DNA from: Flavobacteriales bacterium
GTDB lineage: Bacteria > Bacteroidota > Bacteroidia > Flavobacteriales > BACL11
Assembly: GCA_002697505.1 (NCBI GenBank)
Contig: NZWA01000032.1
Location: 1-9,438 of the forward strand
Direction of reading: 5' to 3'
DNA length: 9,438 nucleotides
Within the stretch, counting starts at the first letter, position 1, and each line of letters opens with the position of its first letter. The translations under genes were made by a program, and so were the position numbers. This document shows positions 5,361-9,438 of the stretch, in pieces. The notes below the pieces were generated by a model. It searched no databases. It was not told the DNA's origin and worked only from the letters and a program-made list of their open reading frames with translations.

Positions 5361-5556
5361 GAAGAAAGTATTGTTAACATTATTGATTGTGTGTGCTGGT
5401 TGTTCTAGCACGAAGTACAACTACGAGGTACATCTCAAAGAAGGTGACGGCACTATGCACCTTTACAATGGTCAGGATTACGCTGATGCTGTCAGCTACA
5501 TCAAAGAGTACGAGAAGTCTCACGGAGACATGGTTTTAATCAAGACAGAAAAATGA
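5359..5556 (+). CDS. Small predicted lipoprotein (65 aa)
   Basis: The N-terminus is a signal peptide of lipoprotein type: MKK, a hydrophobic stretch VLLTLLIV (4-11), then CAGC-SS with the lipid-accepting cysteine at 15. The box CAGC is slightly unusual at -3, where L or V is usual. The mature part (about 50 aa) is soluble, with NYEVHLKEGDGTMHL and an end KTEK. It would be processed by signal peptidase II and anchored at the cell envelope. Phage lipoproteins of this size often act in superinfection exclusion or as spanin-like parts. Neither role can be shown here, since no lysis genes are visible. It overlaps the next gene in ATGA. Confidence 0.7.
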   Translation: MKKVLLTLLIVCAGCSSTKYNYEVHLKEGDGTMHLYNGQDYADAVSYIKEYEKSHGDMVLIKTEK

Positions 5557-5747
5557 AAAACATTAAATTAGAAACACTGGGGCAGTCAACCATGCTGGTT
5601 AACTGGGATAACGTAAATTTGGTCAAGGAAGTCACATCGACCTTTGGTGAGCAGTATAGAGAAATCTATTTCGCCAATGGTAGTACAGTGGCAACCAAGC
5701 AGACAATGTGTGAGTTAGAGTCAGAGTTATCCAAGCATAGAAAGTAA
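5553..5747 (+). CDS. Hypothetical protein (64 aa)
   Basis: This ORF starts in a 4-base ATGA overlap with the lipoprotein gene. No Shine-Dalgarno is present, so it is probably coupled to that gene. The product MKNIKLETLGQSTMLVNWDN alternates polar and hydrophobic residues. A middle part (EQYREIYFANGSTVATKQTM) looks like a small beta-sheet fold that ends in a helix. No family is recognised. It is the last gene before the uvdE promoter region. Confidence 0.65.
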   Translation: MKNIKLETLGQSTMLVNWDNVNLVKEVTSTFGEQYREIYFANGSTVATKQTMCELESELSKHRK

Positions 5748-5775
5748 CCCTTCACACAAACAAACAACACAATAG

Positions 5776-5806
5776 CCTTGACTCACCGTCAAGGTTATTT
5801 TATTAT
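5776..5806 (+). promoter_or_regulatory. Dyad promoter P2 (uvdE), also terminator-like
   Basis: The -35 is TTGACT (5778-5783) inside an extended perfect dyad, CCTTGAC-N5-GTCAAGG (5776-5794). A 17-base spacer leads to a strong -10, TATTAT (5801-5806). Seven bases further is 5813, the A of the uvdE ATG, so the predicted mRNA is leaderless. The 7-bp dyad followed by TTATTTTATTATT also resembles a weak intrinsic terminator for the operon that ends at 5747, so the site may serve both jobs. Confidence 0.8.
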
Positions 5807-5812
5807 TGAGCC

Positions 5813-6706
5813 ATGTATTCGCTTTGTTGTATTTCCAGTTCCCTTGCCAATGACGGTCATAAGTTTCAGACTATGACATGGCATCGTTTTTCGCAGCTTG
5901 ACCGTGACGTGGCAGTTGCCACGGTATCGGCTCGCACACTCAACAATATTCGTGTTACATACAAAATTCTTACTCAGTGTGCCGAGCGCGGTTGGCATTA
6001 CCGTGTTAGTTCAAACCTTTTTCCGTTACTTACATACAACGTAGCCAACCTCAAGCTTGTTGACTATCCCGATTACATCGACATCATGGCAGCACTCGCA
6101 GATTGCGCCAGCGTTGTGCGTGACAAAGGTGTTCGCATTTCTTGTCACCCTGACCAGTTCAATGTTCTTGCAAGCATGGGCAAGCCGCAGGTAGACAAGA
6201 GCATCAAAGAACTCAATCATCACGGTTGGCTTATGGATCAGCTTGGTGGTAGGCGTGACTACCGTTGCCCTATCAACATCCATGTCAACAACACCAAAGG
6301 CGAGCCTTCAGAGATTGCTGCACGTTTCATGTCTAATCTCGCCAAGTGCGACGAGTCTGTACGCTCACGCCTTGTTGTAGAGAATGAGGACAAGGGTATC
6401 TGGACTCCTAAGTTATTGTTGCAGCATTTCAATCTTCCGATCACTTACGACAATCTGCACCACAAGTGTTTGCCTGACGGTCTTTCACACTCACAGGCAT
6501 TCAAGCTTTGCTACAAGTCATGGATGCGCGGCGGCTACTTCAAGCCTCTGTTCCACTACTCAGAGTCGCACCCCGACAAGACCAATCCTCGTAGTCATGC
6601 CGATATGCCCACAGGATTGCCGTATGAGGCGTTTTCTATGCCCGTGGACTACGACATCGAACTCAAGTCCAAAGACGCCGCTATCGAAGCTTTCGCTTCA
6701 TTGTAG
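5813..6706 (+). CDS. uvdE: UV-damage endonuclease UvdE/UvsE (297 aa)
   Basis: A TIM-barrel, metal-dependent endonuclease that nicks DNA 5' of UV photoproducts and other lesions, starting excision repair. Length matches the bacterial family. Expected motifs occur in order: RVSSNLFP (64-71), CHPDQF (111-116, with H112 a metal ligand and Q115/F116 at the place of the residues that probe the lesion in the Thermus enzyme), INIHVNN (154-160, H157), VVENED (188-193, E190), YDNLHH (212-217, D213 and H216), PLFHYSE (245-251, H248), SHADMP (261-266) and DIELKSKD (281-288, E283). All catalytic metal positions seem intact, so the enzyme should be active. The N-terminus MYSLCCIS begins directly at the first barrel strand, which supports this start. 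There is no Shine-Dalgarno, and the promoter predicts transcription from the ATG itself. It would protect or repair phage DNA in sunlit habitats. Confidence 0.9.
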   Translation: MYSLCCISSSLANDGHKFQTMTWHRFSQLDRDVAVATVSARTLNNIRVTYKILTQCAERGWHYRVSSNLFPLLTYNVANLKLVDYPDYIDIMAALADCASVVRDKGVRISCHPDQFNVLASMGKPQVDKSIKELNHHGWLMDQLGGRRDYRCPINIHVNNTKGEPSEIAARFMSNLAKCDESVRSRLVVENEDKGIWTPKLLLQHFNLPITYDNLHHKCLPDGLSHSQAFKLCYKSWMRGGYFKPLFHYSESHPDKTNPRSHADMPTGLPYEAFSMPVDYDIELKSKDAAIEAFASL

Positions 6707-6707
6707 G

Positions 6708-6737
6708 CTTGACGCGCACTCAAGGTCATGCTTTAAT
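6708..6737 (+). promoter_or_regulatory. Dyad promoter P3 (48-aa ORF)
   Basis: The -35 is TTGACG (6709-6714) inside CTTGA-N7-TCAAG (6708-6724). A 17-base spacer leads to the -10 TTTAAT (6732-6737). The predicted start is 6744, three bases before the ATG at 6747. It lies right behind the uvdE stop (6704-6706), so the next operon has its own promoter. Confidence 0.8.
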
Positions 6738-6746
6738 ACAAGAAGT

Positions 6747-6893
6747 ATGAAAACACTTGAACTTGTCGGAGAGACGTTGACGTTCCTTGAGAGTGATGGC
6801 AACGGCAACTGGTACACAAATGAAGATGCGGAAGAAATCTACATCTCAAATTCAGAATTGCGCGGTGATGCCCCGCATTTTACATGGAAGTAA
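6747..6893 (+). CDS. Hypothetical acidic protein (48 aa)
   Basis: The product starts MKTLELVGETLTFLESDGNG and ends APHFTWK. It is acidic, soluble and rich in short beta-like stretches. The frame is open far upstream through uvdE, but that part is an alternative reading of uvdE. The ATG at 6747 is chosen because the dyad promoter would start transcription 3 bases before it. No convincing Shine-Dalgarno is present (AGAAG only), so the start is probably near-leaderless. No family is recognised. Confidence 0.6.
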   Translation: MKTLELVGETLTFLESDGNGNWYTNEDAEEIYISNSELRGDAPHFTWK

Positions 6894-6897
6894 ATCT

Positions 6898-6914
6898 TAA
6901 TTAAGGATAATTAT
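6898..6914 (+). repeat. TAATTA repeat, copy 5 (gene start)
   Basis: TAATTA-AGGA-TAATTAT, running into the ATG at 6913. AAGGA stands 5 bases before the start codon and falls in the 4-base centre between the inverted arms. Confidence 0.8.
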
Positions 6915-7131
6915 GACAACATTCTACAAAGACTACCCCGAATTTCCGAACAACGAACACGTTGAGGCACTGTTTGAAGAACTTGAGTCCATTGGAGTAG
7001 TTGAATCAGAACAGTTTGACGATTCAAAAGGATTCGCGCTGAAAGACAGTAAAGGTTATGCAGCGTTAGCATTGATGCACAGTTTATATAACATTGAAAA
7101 GCAGCAGAACGAAGGAGATGACAATGAATAA
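6913..7131 (+). CDS. Hypothetical acidic protein (72 aa)
   Basis: The start is set by AAGGA inside the TAATTA repeat. The product starts MTTFYKDYPEFPNNEHVEAL and carries a helical part (HVEALFEELESIGVVESEQF) and an acidic end (KQQNEGDDNE). No membrane segment is seen and no family is recognised. It overlaps the next gene by 8 bases, so the pair is probably cotranslated. Confidence 0.65.
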   Translation: MTTFYKDYPEFPNNEHVEALFEELESIGVVESEQFDDSKGFALKDSKGYAALALMHSLYNIEKQQNEGDDNE

Positions 7132-7339
7132 AGAACCGCTTACAAGCAAAGAGATGTTAGACAAAGTATATTGGCGTTTAACAAGTATTGAGAAAATGAT
7201 TCCTGAGATGCAGGACTCAGAGATCATCGAGTTACGCCGCTGGATCGAAGAGAAGTGGCAGGATCGTGACTACTTTGAGAACGATCAGACCCACTACGGT
7301 GATGCAGTTTACAGAGGGATTGAAGATCACGACGAATAG
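7124..7339 (+). CDS. Hypothetical helical protein (71 aa)
   Basis: The frame is open from further upstream, but GAAGGAG at 7111-7117 is six bases before the ATG at 7124 and directly touches the alternative ATG at 7118. The start at 7124 is therefore preferred. The product starts MNKEPLTSKEMLDKVYWRLT. It has a helix with SIEKMIPEM and IIELRRWIEEKWQDRDYFE, likely amphipathic, and an acidic end. No family is recognised. It is the last gene before the promoter at 7342. Confidence 0.65.
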   Translation: MNKEPLTSKEMLDKVYWRLTSIEKMIPEMQDSEIIELRRWIEEKWQDRDYFENDQTHYGDAVYRGIEDHDE

Positions 7340-7341
7340 TG

Positions 7342-7371
7342 CTTGACCCCACACCAAGTATATGTAAGAAT
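7342..7371 (+). promoter_or_regulatory. Dyad promoter P4 (Api92-like gene)
   Basis: The -35 is TTGACC (7343-7348) inside CTTGA-N7-CCAAG (7342-7358, one mismatch in the right half-site). A 17-base spacer leads to the -10 AAGAAT (7366-7371). The predicted start is 7378, exactly the A of the ATG, so a leaderless mRNA is expected. The bases GTGCTTGACCCC are shared with the rIIB promoter, as is a TATG shortly before the -10. Confidence 0.75.
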
Positions 7372-7377
7372 TGAATC

Positions 7378-7947
7378 ATGCCTAATCACACTTCTAATAG
7401 ACTGACACTGAGAGGTTCTAACAGCGAGGTTGCTCGCTTCATGGACGAGAACAGAAGCGAAGAAACCGACGACCTCGGTTCTCCGATTCCCCTTTCTTTT
7501 GAAAAGTTGGTTCCGACTCCTCCTGAGATGTTGGAGAGCAACGACATCAAGAACGGTAAGATGCCCGATTGGTATAACTGGAGGGTAGAGAACTGGGGTA
7601 CAAAGTGGGACGCATACGATTCATACATGGGTTGGGTTTCTGTAATGCCCAAAGATGCGCCGAACTGGTTGCACCTCAACTGGAGCATGGGTGAAGTCCC
7701 GAATGTGATCGGTTTCTACACCGCATGGTCGCCGCCTACCCCTTGGTTGGTTAATGTCTCTGAGAAGTATGACCTTGAGTTTATGCTTGAGTACGCAGAT
7801 GAAGGTGGTGGTTTTGCTGGTTACAGCATTGTCAGCAACGGACACGTTACCAAGGAGGAAGAGTTGCCTTGGGATTCTCTTGATGGCAAGGAATTGCGCG
7901 ACTCTCTTGGCTATGGCGATTACGAGGAGGACGAAGATGAAGTATAA
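7378..7947 (+). CDS. Api92-like ferredoxin-fold protein (DUF1281/YubB family), 189 aa
   Basis: This family, found on phages and plasmids, has a ferredoxin-like fold and no settled function. Its marks are all present: MPNHTSNRLTL at 1-11, FEKLVPTPPEM at 41-51, the hallmark WYNWRVENWGTKWDAYD at 65-81, FYTAWSPPTPWL at 113-124, and EYADEGGGFAGY at 138-149. The end (from about 181) is a strongly acidic tail, DYEEDEDEV. It is soluble and probably cytoplasmic. It is preceded by a dyad promoter that places the transcript start on the ATG, and it has no Shine-Dalgarno. It overlaps the next gene by 11 bases and heads the string of small genes down to the window end. Confidence 0.85.
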   Translation: MPNHTSNRLTLRGSNSEVARFMDENRSEETDDLGSPIPLSFEKLVPTPPEMLESNDIKNGKMPDWYNWRVENWGTKWDAYDSYMGWVSVMPKDAPNWLHLNWSMGEVPNVIGFYTAWSPPTPWLVNVSEKYDLEFMLEYADEGGGFAGYSIVSNGHVTKEEELPWDSLDGKELRDSLGYGDYEEDEDEV

Positions 7948-8128
7948 TCACGCATACGACATTTGTTTCTCTCTTGAATCCAATCACGAGAAAGGAGAGG
8001 ACGTGACGCCCGATATGTTAAGGACGGCATTACTCAACAGGATCAAAGACTTGGACAATGCCGATGAGTGGGGAGAGATTTGGTCGAACTCTGTACCCTT
8101 TGACACATACGAAGTAGAGGAGGGCTAA
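7937..8128 (+). CDS. Conserved-looking small phage protein (63 aa)
   Basis: AGGAGG at 7925-7930, inside the end of the Api92-like gene, is 6 bases before the ATG and fixes the start. The product has the pattern YDICFSLES (7-15), GEDVTPDMLRTALLNRI (20-36), DLDNADEW (38-45), then VPFDTYEVEE at the end. I remember this arrangement (a beta strand, GED.TP..LR.AL..RI, and PFDTYE) as a recurring uncharacterised phage family that often neighbours other small genes. Its function is unknown. It is acidic and soluble. Confidence 0.7.
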   Translation: MKYNHAYDICFSLESNHEKGEDVTPDMLRTALLNRIKDLDNADEWGEIWSNSVPFDTYEVEEG

Positions 8129-8129
8129 C

Positions 8130-8312
8130 ATGAATCAGTATTGGCTTAAAGTTAAGTATGAAGATGGGTATGAGCGTTGGGAACTCACAAGGGGCAAATT
8201 TGCCACCGAGAGTGCTGCTCGCAAAGCTTACGAGGCAAGAGGCAAAGCGATGCACTTCACCATAACTGAAGTAAAAGCGCATGAACAGTTTGAGTTTGAA
8301 TTGGAGGATTAA
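8130..8312 (+). CDS. Hypothetical protein (60 aa)
   Basis: AGGAGGG at 8118-8124 with a 5-base spacer gives a strong start. The product begins MNQYWLKVKYEDGYERWELT. It reads as alternating beta strands (YWLKVKY, YERWEL, MHFTITEVKA) with one helix (TESAARKAYEARGK) and an acidic end, so a small alpha/beta fold is likely. No family is recognised. Its stop and the next start are joined as TAAATG. Confidence 0.7.
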   Translation: MNQYWLKVKYEDGYERWELTRGKFATESAARKAYEARGKAMHFTITEVKAHEQFEFELED

Positions 8313-8408
8313 ATGAAAACAGCAGTAGAAACCTTATTGATTAGTGTTGATTGGTTTATCATAGTCAACGTGGCAAAAGAAATGAAAGCATTAATATACG
8401 GAGGATAA
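8313..8408 (+). CDS. 31-aa hydrophobic peptide
   Basis: GGAGGA at 8303-8308 precedes the ATG by 4 bases, and the start is joined to the previous stop (TAAATG). The product is MKTAVETLLISVDWFIIVNV followed by a short basic helix and YGG. The hydrophobic core (8-20) is broken by an aspartate, so it could be a membrane-surface or single-pass peptide. It is too short for a family call. The good SD and perfect packing between neighbours argue for a real gene. Confidence 0.5.
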   Translation: MKTAVETLLISVDWFIIVNVAKEMKALIYGG

Positions 8409-8409
8409 T

Positions 8410-8574
8410 ATGGGATACAAGATATTAGACGTTAAAGCAGACATTCACGAAGAAGTGGAGAAGTACATGGACTCTTGCATTGTCGCGCACGAGATCAACC
8501 CGATATTGGGTCAGACCATTTTGGAGGATATGTGTGACATTGTAGACAAACACTTTGAGAAGATAGAAAGATAA
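8410..8574 (+). CDS. Hypothetical acidic protein (54 aa)
   Basis: GGAGGA at 8400-8405, in the last codons of the previous ORF, is 4 bases before the ATG. The product starts MGYKILDVKADIHEEVEKYM and appears mostly helical, with two cysteines and a helix ILEDMCDIVDKHFEKIER at the end. No family is recognised. The stop codon lies in the next copy of the TAATTA repeat. Confidence 0.6.
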   Translation: MGYKILDVKADIHEEVEKYMDSCIVAHEINPILGQTILEDMCDIVDKHFEKIER

Positions 8575-8588
8575 TTAAGGATAATTAT
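8572..8588 (+). repeat. TAATTA repeat, copy 6 (gene start)
   Basis: TAATTA-AGGA-TAATTAT. With the preceding A it forms the perfect inverted repeat ATAATTA-AGGA-TAATTAT. It contains the stop codon of the gene before and runs into the ATG at 8587. AAGGA is 5 bases from the start. Confidence 0.85.
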
Positions 8589-8748
8589 GAGCAACAAAGA
8601 AGCATTTGATATTGTATTAAAAATGGCAAAAGATCGGGATATGACGGGATACGACATCATGTATGATGGGCAGGAAGCAGAAGTCAAACGTGAACGGGAA
8701 GCGTTGGATCAGATGGAAGATTATTACAACGATGTAATGGAGAATTAA
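8587..8748 (+). CDS. Hypothetical acidic protein (53 aa), similar to its downstream neighbour
   Basis: The start is set by AAGGA in the TAATTA repeat. The product has EAFDIVLKMAK at 5-15 and EALDQMEDYYNDVMEN at 38-53. Both blocks line up with the product of the next gene (EAIEIVLREAR; EAASVVEDFFVNNVFD) in the same order, which suggests a diverged tandem duplicate. It is helical, acidic and soluble. Its function is unknown. The stop and next start are joined as TAAATG. Confidence 0.65.
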   Translation: MSNKEAFDIVLKMAKDRDMTGYDIMYDGQEAEVKREREALDQMEDYYNDVMEN

Positions 8749-8895
8749 ATGAAACTTGAAGAAGCTATTGAGATTGTATTAAGAGAAGCTAGGTCGAATG
8801 GGATTGGAGGATTAGCCGACGATCAGACTCACGAAGCCGCGAGTGTGGTGGAGGACTTCTTTGTAAACAACGTATTTGATGGAACGGAGGACTAA
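8749..8895 (+). CDS. Hypothetical acidic protein (48 aa), similar to its upstream neighbour
   Basis: GGAG at 8739-8742 is 6 bases before the ATG. The product starts MKLEEAIEIVLREARSNGIG. The layout, a helix EAIEIVLREAR and then EAASVVEDFFVNNVFD, resembles small uncharacterised phage proteins I have met elsewhere, but no function is known to me. It shares both blocks with the gene before it. The stop and next start are joined as TAAATG. Confidence 0.65.
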   Translation: MKLEEAIEIVLREARSNGIGGLADDQTHEAASVVEDFFVNNVFDGTED

Positions 8896-9072
8896 ATGAA
8901 TATTGAACAGGAATTAGAAGTAAAAGAATTAGCATTCCGCTTACTCAAGGAAAAACCGTACCTTGCTATGGAATACCTTGACTATAACGAAGATACAGTA
9001 ACTATGTTATATGACGATTTGAACCACGAAATGAATGGGTCTGCGTCAGAACAGTACAAACAGAATTGGTAA
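8896..9072 (+). CDS. Hypothetical acidic protein (58 aa)
   Basis: GGAGG at 8886-8890 is 5 bases before the ATG. The product starts MNIEQELEVKELAFRLLKEK and is helical and acidic, with a tyrosine-rich middle (YLAMEYLDYNEDTVTMLYDD). No membrane segment is seen and no family is recognised. It is followed after 4 bases by the next start. Confidence 0.6.
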   Translation: MNIEQELEVKELAFRLLKEKPYLAMEYLDYNEDTVTMLYDDLNHEMNGSASEQYKQNW

Positions 9073-9076
9073 TACT

Positions 9077-9325
9077 ATGAGTGAAGAACATGATAAGATG
9101 ATGCCCGATGAAGCGGGGGAAAAGGGTGGAGACATCCTCGGTCATTTGATGCAGATTTACAATCTGATTGAATGGGGGAATCAGCCACATGAGTTCGTGC
9201 GGGTGGAAATGCACAAGGACAGAAGTATGTCTATCATTAACCACAGAGACGTTGAGATGGGGCTTGCGCCTAGCATCTTTACGCTGAACGAGGATGGAGA
9301 ATGGGAGGAAAAGAATGAAGCTTAA
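9077..9325 (+). CDS. Hypothetical protein (82 aa)
   Basis: The frame is open from an ATG at 9035, but that would overlap the previous gene by 38 bases and has no Shine-Dalgarno. The ATG at 9077 lies 4 bases after the previous stop and is preferred, although its SD is also weak. The product starts MSEEHDKMMPDEAGEKGGDI, followed by a helical part (LGHLMQIYNLIEWGNQ, 21-36) and a beta-like region. No family is recognised. It overlaps the next gene by 11 bases. Confidence 0.6.
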   Translation: MSEEHDKMMPDEAGEKGGDILGHLMQIYNLIEWGNQPHEFVRVEMHKDRSMSIINHRDVEMGLAPSIFTLNEDGEWEEKNEA

Positions 9326-9438
9326 TTTCGTGACTAGGCTTAATTTAGTGATGTTAATGGTGCTGCTTGTGGGCCTCACTCTTGATTTCGCACCTGAATT
9401 GGCGCGGAAAGATGTTGAGCCTGTCAAAGAGCCTGAGC
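9315..9438 (+). CDS. Membrane or secreted protein, cut by the window end
   Basis: GGAGG at 9304-9308, six bases before the ATG, sets the start. The N-terminus MKLNFVTRLNLVMLMVLLVG has a basic start and a hydrophobic stretch at about 10-24, followed by a charged part (ARKDVEPVKEPE). This fits a signal anchor or signal peptide. The ORF runs off the window after 41 codons, so length and family are unknown. Confidence 0.6.
   Translation, partial: MKLNFVTRLNLVMLMVLLVGLTLDFAPELARKDVEPVKEPE

Noticed and set aside
5896..5925. CTTGACC with nearby GTGACG and GGCAGTTGCC in uvdE
   Set aside because: There is no TCAAG at the right distance and no -10. It is ordinary coding sequence, and the small palindromes are expected by chance.
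6384..6746. Upstream extension of the 48-aa ORF into uvdE
   Set aside because: The extension is an alternative frame of the conserved uvdE gene, rich in S, C, R and T. The promoter and ATG at 6747 explain the real start.
8975..9006. CCTTGACT in a small gene, resembling the uvdE promoter
   Set aside because: The second half-site is missing, the -10 place reads ACTATG, and it falls in coding sequence.
1..9438. tRNA genes, CRISPR arrays, insertion sequences, integrase or attachment sites
   Set aside because: I saw no cloverleaf with a GTTCGA-like arm, no regularly spaced long repeats with unique spacers, and no transposase or integrase motifs. The TAATTA copies are too far apart and too short for a CRISPR.

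Overview
The window is a dense, AT-leaning stretch of a tailed bacteriophage genome (Caudoviricetes). The evidence is an rIIA-like GHKL ATPase and an rIIB-like protein, a phage-type UV-damage endonuclease, an Api92-like ferredoxin-fold protein, and about twenty very small, mostly acidic ORFs packed with 1-10 base gaps or ATGA/TAAATG overlaps. No structural, replication, tRNA or CRISPR features are present. The host cannot be named from the sequence. The gene content would fit a lytic phage of an aquatic bacterium, but that is inference.

Layout. 1-396: end of an unknown gene and one or two tiny genes. 404-2620: rIIA-like gene with a strong intrinsic terminator. 2721-3161: two small genes on the minus strand, one with a C-terminal membrane helix. 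3195-4088: a promoter and the rIIB-like gene, followed by a GC hairpin. 4165-5747: a run of seven small genes including a 33-aa membrane peptide and a lipoprotein. 5776-6706: promoter and uvdE. 6708-7339: promoter and three small genes. 7342-9438: promoter, the Api92-like gene and a string of nine further small genes, the last cut by the window edge. No gene-free stretch exceeds 300 bases.

The most interesting signal lies in the short gaps. Four promoters (before rIIB, uvdE, a 48-aa ORF and the Api92-like gene) share one architecture: a -35 TTGAC embedded in the dyad CTTGA-N7-TCAAG, then exactly 7 bases to a -10 ending in AT. This looks like a phage regulon with an operator on the -35 box. 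In three of the four, the predicted transcription start falls on or within 3 bases of the ATG and no Shine-Dalgarno is present, so leaderless mRNAs are predicted.

A second signal is a six-copy repeat, TAATTA-NGNA-TAATTAT. Four copies end in the start codon of a small gene and several carry the Shine-Dalgarno between the arms. One copy lies inside the 3' end of a coding region and one sits in a gap with no start.

A third signal is an SD-less start context, AAACCTA(CT)ATG, shared by rIIA and both minus-strand genes, with inverted copies behind rIIA. The window therefore seems to use at least three kinds of translation start: classical SD starts, leaderless starts and AAACCTA starts.
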